DNA of 49,154 nucleotides from a virus, in IMG/VR virus record IMGVR_UViG_3300017963_000083, positions 1 through 49,154 of that record; one strand, 5' to 3'. Under the pieces are notes generated by a model. That model had not been told where the DNA came from. It saw only the letters and a program-made list of their open reading frames with translations, and did not search any database. Below are positions 14,578-23,910 of the stretch, one piece after another (the stretch's first letter is position 1; each line of letters begins with the position of its first letter). Position numbers and translations under genes: made by a program.

Positions 14578-16869
14578 CTAATTGTTCAAGGGCTCGACTT
14601 GGAAAACTTCGAGAAAAGTATCACCGGGTCCGATTCCAAGATACTGGGTGCCACCTTTATTGTGAGAAACTTCAAGCCAGAACGGGTCGGGAATCGGTGC
14701 GCCTGTCCAAGTAGCACCGAAGGTGTGTCTGCTGCAATTTATCCAGAGTCCGTCGTCTTCAACTTTTACGAAACCGCTCTGGTAAGCCATGGGAACAGGA
14801 ATACCACCTACCCGAGTCATCAAGCGCTGATGTACTAGTACATCCTTGTCATGTTCCTCCCACCAGGACTGACCTACGATGAGATAAAACCCTGCGGACT
14901 GTGTATCGTACTCGTTTGTTCCTAGATTGAACCCGTTCATATTGTCAAACGTGGTCGCAGTAAACGGTACCTTCGACCAACCACCACCCGGAACTCCATA
15001 AGGCGATGTCAAATATGCTCGGCAGTAAGCCCTACCACGAAAGACGCGCACACCGTCAATATATATATTGTGTGTGCTATTCGATGTTTTCGTAAGACGC
15101 AGAAAAGCGAAACGAGCACCAGCAGGTGCCAACGAATGATCGAGGCTCGTTGTGACCCAGAACCCGCCAGCGAAGTAGGCATTGAACACGACATAGGTAC
15201 TGACGACGGTGGACCTATCCGCTTGCAGGTAAATGATCTCGGCCTTGAATCTATTAGCGCTGTCGAATGTGTCCGTCTGGAAAACAGCCGAGACGGAATA
15301 CAGCTCACCCCCGCTCACCGGGAAGAGATAGCTTTCGACTATTTGCGGCGACGTTGCAGTGCTCCTGAAGTGAAGCGACTGATACCCGATGAGGACGTTT
15401 GTCGGATCAACGTAGATGTCTCCGGTCGGCCCCCACGTTGTACCAGCGCCCATACTCCAGCCGTCCGGGGGCCAACCGCTCGCACCGGTTATCACCCTGG
15501 ACTGGTGCGAGAACTCGGGGTTGAGAAGTAGCGATCGACGCTCGCTCTCGTTGTTCCTATGAAAGCTCCCAATGCCGTAAGCATTCATCATAGTATAGGG
15601 AGTGATCAGGTTCGTGTACCCGTCGGCCGGTCCAGTAAAGTCGGCGGTGTTCTTGTCGGGTCCGCGCGCTTCGATTTCCAGCCACGTCATGTACCCGCCG
15701 GCCGGTTGCCCGCGCAGGTTGAACGTGGTCTGGCTCGTCTGTGCATCGAAGCGGTGCTCGTACCCGACGACCGCGAGATCCTGGTTCGTGTTTACGCGGT
15801 CATCGTCGGGCTCGAAGCGCAGCAGGTCTTCTAGCTGCACCGGCCAGAAGAACGGCACCGGCACCGACGCAACGATGTCGGGTTCTTTCAGGTCGTTGAG
15901 CGCCGCGTTCCCGAACCGGTCGGCCTCGGTCGATGTGTCGATCTGACTTGACGACGACTCGATCAGCTCCATGAACCTCACGCCGTACTTCGCCTGACTG
16001 GCCGCGTCGTTGTATTCGGACGTGGTGCGCGCGTCGCTCTTGCCGTACACGACGCGGATCTTGTTGCGGATGCCTCCGGCCTTGACCGCCAATGTCCCGA
16101 GGTCGTCATAGTCATCAGGCCCGAAGGTGTAGTCCGGTACAACCTTGGCACGGTCGGGCTCGTAGTACGTCAGCCGGAAAGCACTCGTCCCGTTGTCCCA
16201 TCGATAGCGAACTTGGAAGCCGATCTGCTGCGCGATGACCCGCAGTGCTTCCATAACCGGCATTTTCTGCTGCACATACTCGAGGAGCGCGAACGCCGAC
16301 GGCGTCGGAGTATACAACGACACCGCACCGAAGCCATTGTCGGTCAGTATCGATTGCATGACCGTCTCGCTGAGCACGCCGGCCGCGCTACCGTACACCT
16401 TCTGATCTTCGATGAAGGTCTGCACCAAGTCCGCGCTGAAGTCCTGGCACGTCAAGGTCAGCGTGTCGCTGCTCATCTTCCAGTCGACAATCTTCCCGTA
16501 GAACTGATCGATCCAGTCCCCAGCAAAGCCGGCCGGCTCCTGGCCAGGTCCCATCGTGCCGGTCTTGATCTCTATCTCGCGGCCGATGTCAATCAACGGC
16601 TCGAATGACCCGCCGTTCAAGTTCAATGGGCTATCGGTCCGCAGCGGGCTGATGCTCTGCTCGTCGTGTTCGAGTACCAGTTGCACCGTCGCAGTCATGC
16701 CGACCGCGTCGATGCTGTCCCTGATGGTGCATGCAAGCTGCCAGTTGTAGCCGTTCAGTGAAAAGAAGTTAACGAATGAACCACCGAAGTCCTTGATCCG
16801 CACACGGAACCAACCGGTCCGGTCCTTGAGTGCCAGGGCTACGTCTTGCTGTGCCGTGGTTGCTCGCAT
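14578..16869 (-). CDS. Large tail-tip protein (tail-associated, gpD/Tal-like N-terminal region)
   Basis: 763 residues. The N-terminal 380 residues look like the hub domain of siphophage tail-tip proteins: an early beta-barrel, a segment on integrals and operators (VEHDEQ..ETVMQSILTDNGF), and RFEPDDD..VVGYEHRF. The C-terminal part contains carbohydrate-binding-like beta-sandwich segments (FKAEIIYLQADRSTVV, FLRLTKTSNSTHNIYIDGVRVF). It follows the distal tail protein, as expected for the gene after tape measure and Dit. Confidence 0.7.
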   Translation of the reverse strand: MRATTAQQDVALALKDRTGWFRVRIKDFGGSFVNFFSLNGYNWQLACTIRDSIDAVGMTATVQLVLEHDEQSISPLRTDSPLNLNGGSFEPLIDIGREIEIKTGTMGPGQEPAGFAGDWIDQFYGKIVDWKMSSDTLTLTCQDFSADLVQTFIEDQKVYGSAAGVLSETVMQSILTDNGFGAVSLYTPTPSAFALLEYVQQKMPVMEALRVIAQQIGFQVRYRWDNGTSAFRLTYYEPDRAKVVPDYTFGPDDYDDLGTLAVKAGGIRNKIRVVYGKSDARTTSEYNDAASQAKYGVRFMELIESSSSQIDTSTEADRFGNAALNDLKEPDIVASVPVPFFWPVQLEDLLRFEPDDDRVNTNQDLAVVGYEHRFDAQTSQTTFNLRGQPAGGYMTWLEIEARGPDKNTADFTGPADGYTNLITPYTMMNAYGIGSFHRNNESERRSLLLNPEFSHQSRVITGASGWPPDGWSMGAGTTWGPTGDIYVDPTNVLIGYQSLHFRSTATSPQIVESYLFPVSGGELYSVSAVFQTDTFDSANRFKAEIIYLQADRSTVVSTYVVFNAYFAGGFWVTTSLDHSLAPAGARFAFLRLTKTSNSTHNIYIDGVRVFRGRAYCRAYLTSPYGVPGGGWSKVPFTATTFDNMNGFNLGTNEYDTQSAGFYLIVGQSWWEEHDKDVLVHQRLMTRVGGIPVPMAYQSGFVKVEDDGLWINCSRHTFGATWTGAPIPDPFWLEVSHNKGGTQYLGIGPGDTFLEVFQVEPLNN

Positions 16870-18383
16870 CAGCGCTCCCAGAGCTTGAACTGCAATTGCT
16901 GCGCGTTGTTCAAGTAATTGCCGCTGTCATCGACGTAGGGACGATAGTTCGTACCTCGTGCTTCGCCTACTACCTCCAGTTCTTGCTGGCACACGAAATC
17001 ACCAGTCGCAATCAAGGTCGGTACTGCACCCATCGCACGCCCGGCGGCATACCAACCCGCGATCATATCTGGGCTGGCAGCGTATGGCGCGGCCAGAAAA
17101 TCATCAAGCTTGCCGTTCCACGCATTGACCTCACCTATCTCACCGAAGAACAACTGATCATATTCCGTGTAGTCCGGGGTGAAGTCGGCCGAAGCCTGCG
17201 CAACACTGATGCCATCAATGAAGATCTCCTGTCGGTACTCGCCTGGACCGGCGACGGCACGGGAGACACACGTCACCATGTGCCAGCCACCATCCCAGGG
17301 GTTGACTACTTCCAATGTCGATGTCGCTCCGGTCGCAGCGTCCTTGATAATGAACTGCAATCGATTTCCGGCACCATGGTACAACCCACGGGCCCACAAC
17401 TGCGCCAGACCATCCGACCTCAGGTAGAACGGATACCCGAGCGCGGTGCGTCCGAACGGCGGCCCCTTCGTCCAGAAGTTGAACGTCGTGTTCGGTGTGC
17501 GGAGGTACTTGACGCTAGTCACACGGAATTGCGGTATCCCGCGCGAGCCATCGACCCAGCCGGTGACCCAGTCCTGCACTTCGAGCTGGAGCCCGTCGGC
17601 ATAGAAGGTGTACGCGCCGGACCCTTGATTGATGACATAGATCCGCACGTCCGCGCTTGCTGCTCCAAGTGTGATGTTCGCTTCGACTCGCGTCCAAGTA
17701 TTAGCCTGCAATGTTGCGTTGACCAGCGTTCCGTTGGTTCCATTCGCCACGTCCCGCACGTACACGGTGACCAGCTCACCGCCGGAGTCGCCCTTCAAGT
17801 ACACGCTGCCGTGGAGCGTGTCATTGATGAGGAAAGGACCAATCGGTCCGTTGACGTAGAAGCCAGAAGATGGCGCAGCAGCTGTGATTGTCTTGAGGCT
17901 CTTCGTCCCTTGCCAGAAGTTCGAGGTATCTCCAGACAACGTCGCACCAGCAAGCGCAAGGAACCCGGTCGGTGCGTTCTCGGCGTCGCGGCTGTCGGCG
18001 AGTAGTTCGTTCGTCGTTGAAAAGCTGATCTCCATGCTCCCGCCGTACTGCCCGGCGTCTAACACCGGATCACCGTCGGCGGCAAGCTCATCGTGGAGCG
18101 TGTATACTGGCGTGCCGCCTGACGTGATCCCCTTCGAGCTGTAGATGCTCGAATCGAAAGGCCAGATGTCGCCCTCGCCGTTGATCATGCCGACCAGTGC
18201 GTCGACGTCGCTCTTGGGGAGCATGATGCTCTGCATGTCGTACTCACGCTTGCGAGCCCGGATCTGCATTCGCGCCCCACCAGTATACGACGGACGCCGA
18301 CTACCGAACTCGCGGTACCGTTTGCGAGCTGTGCCGAGCTGTACCGGTACTGGTGCTCCGTTCAACTTCAGAAAGTCGCTCAT
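16869..18383 (-). CDS. Distal/minor tail protein with LamG-like domain
   Basis: 504 residues. The N-terminal 120 residues resemble a distal tail-like domain (FLKLNGAPVPVQLGTARKRYREFG). Residues 150-270 form a carbohydrate-binding-like sandwich (LKGDSGGELVTVYVRD...TFYADGLQLEV), and 300-430 a LamG/concanavalin-like domain (FWTKGPP...WHMVTCVSRAV..EIFIDG..FFGEIGEVNAWNG). It lies between tape measure and tail-tip genes and starts by a 4-nt overlap. A sugar-binding role at the tail end is likely. Confidence 0.72.
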   Translation of the reverse strand: MSDFLKLNGAPVPVQLGTARKRYREFGSRRPSYTGGARMQIRARKREYDMQSIMLPKSDVDALVGMINGEGDIWPFDSSIYSSKGITSGGTPVYTLHDELAADGDPVLDAGQYGGSMEISFSTTNELLADSRDAENAPTGFLALAGATLSGDTSNFWQGTKSLKTITAAAPSSGFYVNGPIGPFLINDTLHGSVYLKGDSGGELVTVYVRDVANGTNGTLVNATLQANTWTRVEANITLGAASADVRIYVINQGSGAYTFYADGLQLEVQDWVTGWVDGSRGIPQFRVTSVKYLRTPNTTFNFWTKGPPFGRTALGYPFYLRSDGLAQLWARGLYHGAGNRLQFIIKDAATGATSTLEVVNPWDGGWHMVTCVSRAVAGPGEYRQEIFIDGISVAQASADFTPDYTEYDQLFFGEIGEVNAWNGKLDDFLAAPYAASPDMIAGWYAAGRAMGAVPTLIATGDFVCQQELEVVGEARGTNYRPYVDDSGNYLNNAQQLQFKLWER

Positions 18384-20944
18384 ATCCCTACCCTCGCACC
18401 ACCGAGCGCAACCATGCCGGTCGCTGCTGCCCTACTGGTTGGCCGTATACTGCCGGTGTTCATGAATGACTCTTGCTCCGACTGCTCCTGCATCTGCTCA
18501 GCGAGTTGCTCCGGGTCGTCTGCCACAACCGTGACCTGATCAATCTGGAACATATTACCGCCGGTTGTTGGCGACAGTCCACCCATTGCACTTAGATTAG
18601 CCGCTGGTGTTTCGATCGCCCTGAACCGTTCAAGCGCGACCTTGAAGCCCTCGGGCACGTTGCGCATCGTCTCGTTAATCTCGGCCAGGTTGTCGTTGAG
18701 CGTGTCGGTCTGCTCGGTCTCGCGTGTACGACTCTTGCGGAATTTCATCCGCCCTTCGGCATCTTCATCAGCAGCCTTCTGTTTGATTTTCCTTTCGTCA
18801 TCAGTAGCACCGCGCAAGTTCTTGAGCGACTCGCGCAGTCCGCTGGTATCGATGGTCAGCTTGATTTGACCGAACGCCTCGTTCGCGGCGGCCTCGGCCT
18901 GCTCTGCAGTGAACCCGGCGAGCATCAGCTGGATCTTGAGGTTACGCCTGGCCGCTTTCTGGAACTTGCTCAGGACCTTATTGATACCCTTCACCAAGAA
19001 GTTCCACGCCTCGAACACAGCCAAGAAAAGTCCGGTCAACATAATCGCAATGACGCGCATGATCCCGCCGACTACGTTGAGCACCGGCCCGAGAAGTTCG
19101 AGTGCTGGCTTGAGCACCGAGTTCAGGACCTGGATGATCGGGTCGAGCACGTTCGCGATGTTGTCGAACGCATCGTTGACGATCTTGATCGTGTCCTGGA
19201 AGGAATCAGTCCGCGACAACAGTTCGGCCGCGAGATTCATCAACCCCGGCTTGATGCCAGTGTCGAAGCCCTTGACAATACCCTCGACGGCGTTGCCAAC
19301 GTTGCCAAACGACTTGCCGAGCTTGATGAGTGAGTCGGTGAGAGCATCCTCGCTCGCCCAGAATCGCTCGTGAGTCTCGACCGCCTTTGCCATGCTGTCT
19401 TGAGCCTTGACGGCCGACGCCTCGAGAGCTGCGAGTTCACGATCCGCTTCGGATGCAAAAATAGTCGTGCGAGCCGCTTTTCCTGTACCACCAGCACCAG
19501 TGGGCGGTGCCTTTGCGGTCGTCGCAGCTGCCAGACCTTTCACCTGGTCTATGAGATCTTGTACGTCGAATCCCATACCGGCGAGTTTCTCTTTACCGAA
19601 CTCGAGCGCAGCACCAAGAGCCTTAGTCAGCCCTGTCTGCATGCTGATACCAAGAGACTTGGCAGCTCGAGCGAGATCATCCCCGAGCGCTTTCACAGAC
19701 GGCTTGACAAGCTCGAGACTCTCCTTGAGGGACTCGGCTATGGTGAATTCGGCAACAGTCTCATCGAGAGCCTGCTTTAGAGCCTCGATCTCGTCGGCTG
19801 ACTTGCCAGTCGCGAACCCAAACACCGTGATGATACCACGTCCGATGGCACCGAACGTCGTCTTGAAAATCTTACTCAGGAAATCCGAGATCTTCGCGAA
19901 CTTGTCCCGGATGAACTTGGTGGCGTCCCGTACGGCGTCTCTCACACCACCAAGATTCGTCTCCCAGGCTTCCCTAATTGCGAATGCCGCGAAAGCCACA
20001 GCAGCAGCAATAGCCACGAACTTTATAAGCGGCAAAAGCGCAACACCTACGATCACAGCCATCGCCTTGAACCCGGCGATAATCATAGGCAACACCACAG
20101 CAAACCCGGACAGTGCAGCGATGACACCAGCAACAGCAGTAGCACCAAGCACAAACTGCGCGATGGTCTTTTTCGTTTCGGCGGGCAACGATTTGAATTC
20201 TGCGGTTAGGTTGGTGATGATGTTGGTGAGTGATTTCATCCCGTCAACAATCGGGCCCTGCACGATCTTGCCCAGAGCCTCACCAAAATCGCCAAGCGCG
20301 TTCGTCATCTGTTGAAACGCCACACCGGCCGTCTGTGCCAGAGTCTGCGCGGCTGGGCCGGTGTTCTTATCGAGCGCTTGCATCAGGATGTTGACGCGAT
20401 CAGCCTGGTTGGCCATCTTGAACTGGGCCTGCTCGGCTTCAGTCATCGTGATGCCGAAACGCCGAAGTTCACTGGCGGACCCAGACAGCGACTTACCTAC
20501 AGTGATCGCTGCTTGGGATAGGTCTTTCTCGTACAGAGCCGCGATGTTCTGTACTCTGGGTATCAACCCGATGATTTGCTTTTCAGTCAGGTTGAAAGAA
20601 GTGAGCATCGCCGCTGCAGTGATGGTCTGCTCATCGCCAAACTGCGTGAGCTTCTGTAGCTCACCCGCGTATGCCTTGATCTTCTCGGCGTCGATCGACT
20701 GTCCGGTCCCTCGGATAGCAGCGGCGAGCTTGAGTTCTGCTTTCTCCTGGTTGGAGGAGAGCGCAGTAACCGTCGCCAGCGCACCAGACAACCCAACAAA
20801 CGCAGCACCAGCAGCTGCGCCAACAGTTTTGGCAGCAGAGCCCACAGAGCTTATGCTCTGCTCGGCCGATTTCATCTTCTTTTCGAAATCAGCCGTCAGT
20901 GCTGTTAGCTTAACACCAAGGGTACCGAGAATGTCACCGGGCAT
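18380..20944 (-). CDS. Tape measure protein
   Basis: 854 residues, the longest protein of the genome, with alternating coiled coil and hydrophobic spans (AVAGVIAALSGFAVVLPMII, VVGGIMRVIAIMLTGLFLAV), a standard tape-measure profile. It follows the tail-chaperone pair and precedes the distal tail protein. The length predicts a flexible siphovirus tail of roughly 120-130 nm (about 1.5 angstrom per residue), an estimate from the family rule. Confidence 0.9.
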   Translation of the reverse strand: MPGDILGTLGVKLTALTADFEKKMKSAEQSISSVGSAAKTVGAAAGAAFVGLSGALATVTALSSNQEKAELKLAAAIRGTGQSIDAEKIKAYAGELQKLTQFGDEQTITAAAMLTSFNLTEKQIIGLIPRVQNIAALYEKDLSQAAITVGKSLSGSASELRRFGITMTEAEQAQFKMANQADRVNILMQALDKNTGPAAQTLAQTAGVAFQQMTNALGDFGEALGKIVQGPIVDGMKSLTNIITNLTAEFKSLPAETKKTIAQFVLGATAVAGVIAALSGFAVVLPMIIAGFKAMAVIVGVALLPLIKFVAIAAAVAFAAFAIREAWETNLGGVRDAVRDATKFIRDKFAKISDFLSKIFKTTFGAIGRGIITVFGFATGKSADEIEALKQALDETVAEFTIAESLKESLELVKPSVKALGDDLARAAKSLGISMQTGLTKALGAALEFGKEKLAGMGFDVQDLIDQVKGLAAATTAKAPPTGAGGTGKAARTTIFASEADRELAALEASAVKAQDSMAKAVETHERFWASEDALTDSLIKLGKSFGNVGNAVEGIVKGFDTGIKPGLMNLAAELLSRTDSFQDTIKIVNDAFDNIANVLDPIIQVLNSVLKPALELLGPVLNVVGGIMRVIAIMLTGLFLAVFEAWNFLVKGINKVLSKFQKAARRNLKIQLMLAGFTAEQAEAAANEAFGQIKLTIDTSGLRESLKNLRGATDDERKIKQKAADEDAEGRMKFRKSRTRETEQTDTLNDNLAEINETMRNVPEGFKVALERFRAIETPAANLSAMGGLSPTTGGNMFQIDQVTVVADDPEQLAEQMQEQSEQESFMNTGSIRPTSRAAATGMVALGGARVGI

Positions 20945-20946
20945 CG

Positions 20947-21632
20947 TTACCTATCCTCCCCTGCCCGGTTGTCCGCTCCTTCAGTGTAGCGATCTAGCGC
21001 TTCTTTCGATCCGAATGAACGAACATCCCGGCCAGAACCCAGGAGCGTACTGACGGTAACAGTCGGCGTGCTCTTCGACCAGCGAAGTCGGTTCATAAGA
21101 TTTGCACAATGCCAAGCCAGCATCTGCATCTCCTGTCTTCGCCGTTCTTGGAAACCTCTTGCCCATACCGTTATCTCGTACGGTGTTAACTCCCAGAATT
21201 TATCTGGTCCGATTCCTGTAGCTCCAGCTTGAATCTTGAGCTGTTCCCAACTCCATCGGAAACCGTGGTTGCCGGAACGGCTAGATCCGGCTTTTCCACG
21301 TTTCCCTGGTCTGGGCCCCCAAGAGACAAGTTGAGAGCATCGGCGATCTTCATGGTGTACTCGGACAGTTGTGATAGGTCCATCCAGTCACCAACCTGGT
21401 CGATAGTGAGTCCTTCCCGACTCGCTTTCAATCCCGAGTACAACGCACCTCGAATGAACTTGATACCGAAAGCCTGCGCGATCCCATCTTCACTCGAAGC
21501 CAACTGACCTAACTTGGAAAGAGTCAAGCCAGTCTGGTCTTCGAGTTCCACGAGTGCATTGGCGTCAAAGCGCAACACGAGCTGCTTGCCGCCGATCAAG
21601 ATCGGTACCTCTCCTTTGTGACGATTAGCCAT
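20947..21632 (-). CDS. Tail assembly chaperone, -1 frameshift fusion (gpGT-like)
   Basis: The -1 frame relative to the shorter chaperone is open from the slippery heptamer at 21300-21306 to the stop at 20947. It continues with KFWELTPYEITVWARGFQ and LAWHCANLMNRLRW, the typical composition of the T-extension of tail chaperones. The fused product would be about 228 residues. The extension alone has no good start or ribosome-binding site of its own, so frameshifting is the likely route. Confidence 0.75.
21186..21632 (-). CDS. Tail assembly chaperone (gpG-like, unshifted product)
   Basis: 148 residues, with VPILIGGKQLVLRFDANALVELED at the start, the hallmark of the GTA-TAC family of tail chaperones. 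It lies between the major tail protein and the tape measure gene. The protein is translated at a high level, and a small share of ribosomes shift at the site described separately. Start ATG 21632 has AAGGGGA upstream. Confidence 0.88.
   Translation of the reverse strand: MANRHKGEVPILIGGKQLVLRFDANALVELEDQTGLTLSKLGQLASSEDGIAQAFGIKFIRGALYSGLKASREGLTIDQVGDWMDLSQLSEYTMKIADALNLSLGGPDQGNVEKPDLAVPATTVSDGVGNSSRFKLELQESDQINSGS
21300..21306 (-). other. -1 ribosomal frameshift slippery heptamer in tail chaperone gene
   Basis: On the minus strand the sequence reads G GGA AAC in the chaperone frame, a textbook X XXY YYZ site. After a -1 slip the reading frame stays open for about 118 codons. A second weaker A-AAG slip site lies 6 nt further on. 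Confidence 0.8.
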
Positions 21633-21670
21633 TGTTCTGTCCCCTTCCTATAGTTGTTCCCCCACTACCA

Positions 21671-22093
21671 TTAAGGAATGGTAGTTTGTGTGACCGTACC
21701 GGTGCTCTGTACGTCGACCGAAAGCTCCGAGATGCCCTGCGTCGGTGGGCTGATCTCCAGGCTGTTGAAATTCGAATCGAACTCGAATTCCTTGGCCGTC
21801 GAGGTATTACCCTCAGGACGGACGCGATGGCGAATGCCAGTCCCACTGAAGTAGGAACTGATCAGCGCCAACTGACCTGCATCAGCCTTGTCGTACTGAC
21901 AGGTGTATGTCAGTGTGACTTGGCGGTGTCCGCGCAGGTCCACCTTCCAGATGTCGTCGCTGTAGGTTGTTGCGTCATGCAGATCTTGCGGCAACGAGAG
22001 CGCGAGATCTTTGGCTTCACCAACGGTCAGCCACGTGGTACCACCATCGGTGCTTACCTCGAGGGTAGCAATTCTCCCAAGATATTCACTCAT
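21671..22093 (-). CDS. Major tail tube protein
   Basis: 140 residues, all beta. Motifs such as TLEVSTDGGTTWLTVGEAKDL and a SDDIWKVDLRGHRQVTLTYTCQYD segment followed by a C-terminal 'GISELSVDVQSTGTVTQTTIP' pattern (split here) fit TP901-1/lambda gpV-type tube proteins. It precedes the tail chaperones, the usual order. Ribosome-binding site GGAGG is present. Confidence 0.85.
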   Translation of the reverse strand: MSEYLGRIATLEVSTDGGTTWLTVGEAKDLALSLPQDLHDATTYSDDIWKVDLRGHRQVTLTYTCQYDKADAGQLALISSYFSGTGIRHRVRPEGNTSTAKEFEFDSNFNSLEISPPTQGISELSVDVQSTGTVTQTTIP

Positions 22094-22105
22094 CGCTTCC
22101 TCCTA

Positions 22106-22456
22106 TTACCGCAGGAACTTAACAGCTGCGAAGCTGAAAGAGTCCTCAGTTGTGATGTCAATGTATACATTCCCATCGCTCTGGTTCCACAACGCTGTTG
22201 GGAACGGCCCAGCGATGCTGATCTCGCCGTTCGCAGTGCTAACAGTCAAGTCACCAGTACGTCCGAACGGGTCGGCCACCGAACTGAACACAGCATCCTG
22301 CGGACTCGCGCCAGCATTGTTGATCAGTACAAGGACGTCGCCGTCATTCGCGAATTGCAAATCGTTCGCAGCGACCCCCGCAGTGAATGTCACATCCTCA
22401 AGCTCCGGAGAAGCCAGGCTGCCGATGGTCTGAATTGACAAAGTATCTCGTGCCAT
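22106..22456 (-). CDS. Small beta-rich structural protein next to tail tube gene
   Basis: 116 residues from ATG 22456, selected because GAGGAG precedes it (the frame is open 11 codons further). All-beta composition (DGDVLVLINNAGASPQDAVF, GRTGDLTVST), similar to small capsid- or tail-decoration proteins. It lies between the head-tail connector genes and the tail tube. Precise role unknown. Confidence 0.65.
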   Translation of the reverse strand: MARDTLSIQTIGSLASPELEDVTFTAGVAANDLQFANDGDVLVLINNAGASPQDAVFSSVADPFGRTGDLTVSTANGEISIAGPFPTALWNQSDGNVYIDITTEDSFSFAAVKFLR

Positions 22457-22460
22457 TGTA

Positions 22461-22709
22461 TTACTCCTCTTCGGGTTCAGGGATATCAAGCCCTGGGTCT
22501 AATTCCTCGGACGCTTCCTCGTCCAATTCCGTTACGGTGAAAGTGTAAGCTGGCGGATCCGGCGGCCCATCAATGATCGCCGCAAACCCAGTGGCTACCA
22601 TTTTATCTGCCTCATCGTCTGGCACGGTGTAACTCGTCCCACCAGGAAAGGTGACCCGACCACCACGGCTGTTGATGGTGATCTCCTTGCTAACTGCAAC
22701 TGTCTTCAT
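22461..22709 (-). CDS. Small structural-module protein, unknown function
   Basis: 82 residues. The first half is a small beta domain (ITINSRGGRVTFPGGTSYTVPDDEADKMVATGFA), reminiscent of short head-tail proteins with a 'VPDDEADKLVA' motif. The tail is acidic and Pro-rich. ATG 22709 lies a few bases after the preceding stop. Probably part of the connector or tail-tube assembly. Confidence 0.65.
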   Translation of the reverse strand: MKTVAVSKEITINSRGGRVTFPGGTSYTVPDDEADKMVATGFAAIIDGPPDPPAYTFTVTELDEEASEELDPGLDIPEPEEE

Positions 22710-22712
22710 GAC

Positions 22713-23141
22713 TCACCCCCTGTAATAGGCAGTAAGGTTAATGGACCACATGTGGTGACCAGTCTCATCGTCGCCAAGGTAGAACGGAGAAGACTGATCC
22801 GCTTCCGTTCCCAGTAGGATGCCTGTCTCGTTGATCTTTTTCGTAGCTGCGTACACCTCATCGGCGATGGTTTTTCCACTGGTCCTATTTTTGGCGTTGC
22901 TACGCACCATGATTTGGATACCAGGAATCTGCAGGTTCTCACCAGAACCGCCATCCAAATAGACCTGGGGAGCCTCACCACCAGAAACGTCCACGAAGCA
23001 CGCCAAAGCCGGCATGGATGAATCGTCCGGGTCGACAGCTCGCATCGGACCACGAAAGAGATTCGTGCCCTTTGTGAGCCCGGCCACAGCCGTGTCGATC
23101 TCGTCAACGATGATAACCGCTACGTCTTCACCCGTTGCCAT
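22713..23141 (-). CDS. Tail terminator-like minor tail protein
   Basis: 142 residues with an alpha/beta pattern of tail terminator proteins (VFEDVAVIIVDEID-like start, IQIMVRSNAKNRTSGKTIADEVYAATK in the centre, ending in WSINLTAYYRG). The segment 'QIMVRS..K..ADEVYAATKK' is the usual terminator helix. It follows the HK97 gp10-like gene, the expected order. Confidence 0.75.
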   Translation of the reverse strand: MATGEDVAVIIVDEIDTAVAGLTKGTNLFRGPMRAVDPDDSSMPALACFVDVSGGEAPQVYLDGGSGENLQIPGIQIMVRSNAKNRTSGKTIADEVYAATKKINETGILLGTEADQSSPFYLGDDETGHHMWSINLTAYYRG

Positions 23142-23143
23142 CT

Positions 23144-23590
23144 CTAGTCCCGAGCCTCTTTAGGTTGCTTTGGTGCGCTTGCACGTACATTACCAAAACA
23201 GATGCCTCGTTTGTAGTTCTCCCACGCCTTTTTCTTGATCCAGCGCCTATACCCCCGCTTGTGCTTTTTTAGCGGCCTCTCGAGATACTTGGCACCACTA
23301 CCACTACGAGTCCACGTGACACCAGATTGAGTCATCTCGTGCACGTACAGAGCGTACTTGGTGCCATACCCGAGTTCCACCACAGGGTCGAAGATGTCCT
23401 TCGGTGGTGCCACGTACTGGCTGCCCTTCAGTCTGCCATCCTTGACCGGCACGATCTCGTTGGAATCGGCCATGATTTGCAGACCTTTTTGATAGATAGC
23501 AGCCGCGAGCCCACAAGCCACCCTATTCCTGGCTCTCTTCATTTCTTTTGCCAGGGCCTTCGCGCCGAGTATCTGAATGCCGATGCTCAT
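23144..23590 (-). CDS. HK97 gp10-like tail completion protein
   Basis: 148 residues: N-terminal ILGAKALAKEMKRARNRV, then IVPVKDGRLKGSQYV, YGTKYALYVHEM and KYLERPLKKHK. These match the HK97-gp10 family of neck/tail-completion proteins. The C-terminus is strongly basic. Start overlaps the preceding stop by 4 nt. Confidence 0.85.
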   Translation of the reverse strand: MSIGIQILGAKALAKEMKRARNRVACGLAAAIYQKGLQIMADSNEIVPVKDGRLKGSQYVAPPKDIFDPVVELGYGTKYALYVHEMTQSGVTWTRSGSGAKYLERPLKKHKRGYRRWIKKKAWENYKRGICFGNVRASAPKQPKEARD

Positions 23591-23910
23591 AGGAACACCT
23601 CATACAGAACCTCGTTTGGTGTCTTGCGTGTGGTGGACCACACCTCGATGGGCCGCTTCGATTCATCGGTGGCTGGGTCCTGCCCCGGGAGCCAAATGCT
23701 ATCCGAAAGCACGATCTCTGTGGTCGTGAAGATCATGTAGTCTGCCTGGATCTCATTCCCTTGTGAGTTGACCAGCAGTTTCCTTTCCTTCTCCACTCGA
23801 GCCTTCACCGCCACAGGCGTGCCGTAGGTCTTATCACCATCTGCATCTCGACCAGTCGCACTGGCCTTGTAGATGGTCTGGTTGAACCAGGTTACGAGGT
23901 TGCTACCCAT
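23587..23910 (-). CDS. Head closure (stopper) protein
   Basis: 107 residues; beta-barrel pattern with VTWFNQTIYKASATGRDADGD, KARVEKERKLLVN and EVLSDSIWLPGQ-like segments (ADYMIFTTTEIVLSDSIWLP split). This is the profile of SPP1 gp16/HK97 stopper proteins. It lies between the adaptor and the gp10-like gene, as in other siphophages. Confidence 0.78.
   Translation of the reverse strand: MGSNLVTWFNQTIYKASATGRDADGDKTYGTPVAVKARVEKERKLLVNSQGNEIQADYMIFTTTEIVLSDSIWLPGQDPATDESKRPIEVWSTTRKTPNEVLYEVFL

Noticed and set aside
16830-18005. Plus-strand open frame of 391 codons opposite the minor tail gene (also 19407-20315 and 25442-26395)
   Set aside because: These long frames lie antisense to conserved structural genes, have no ribosome-binding site and no recognisable domain.
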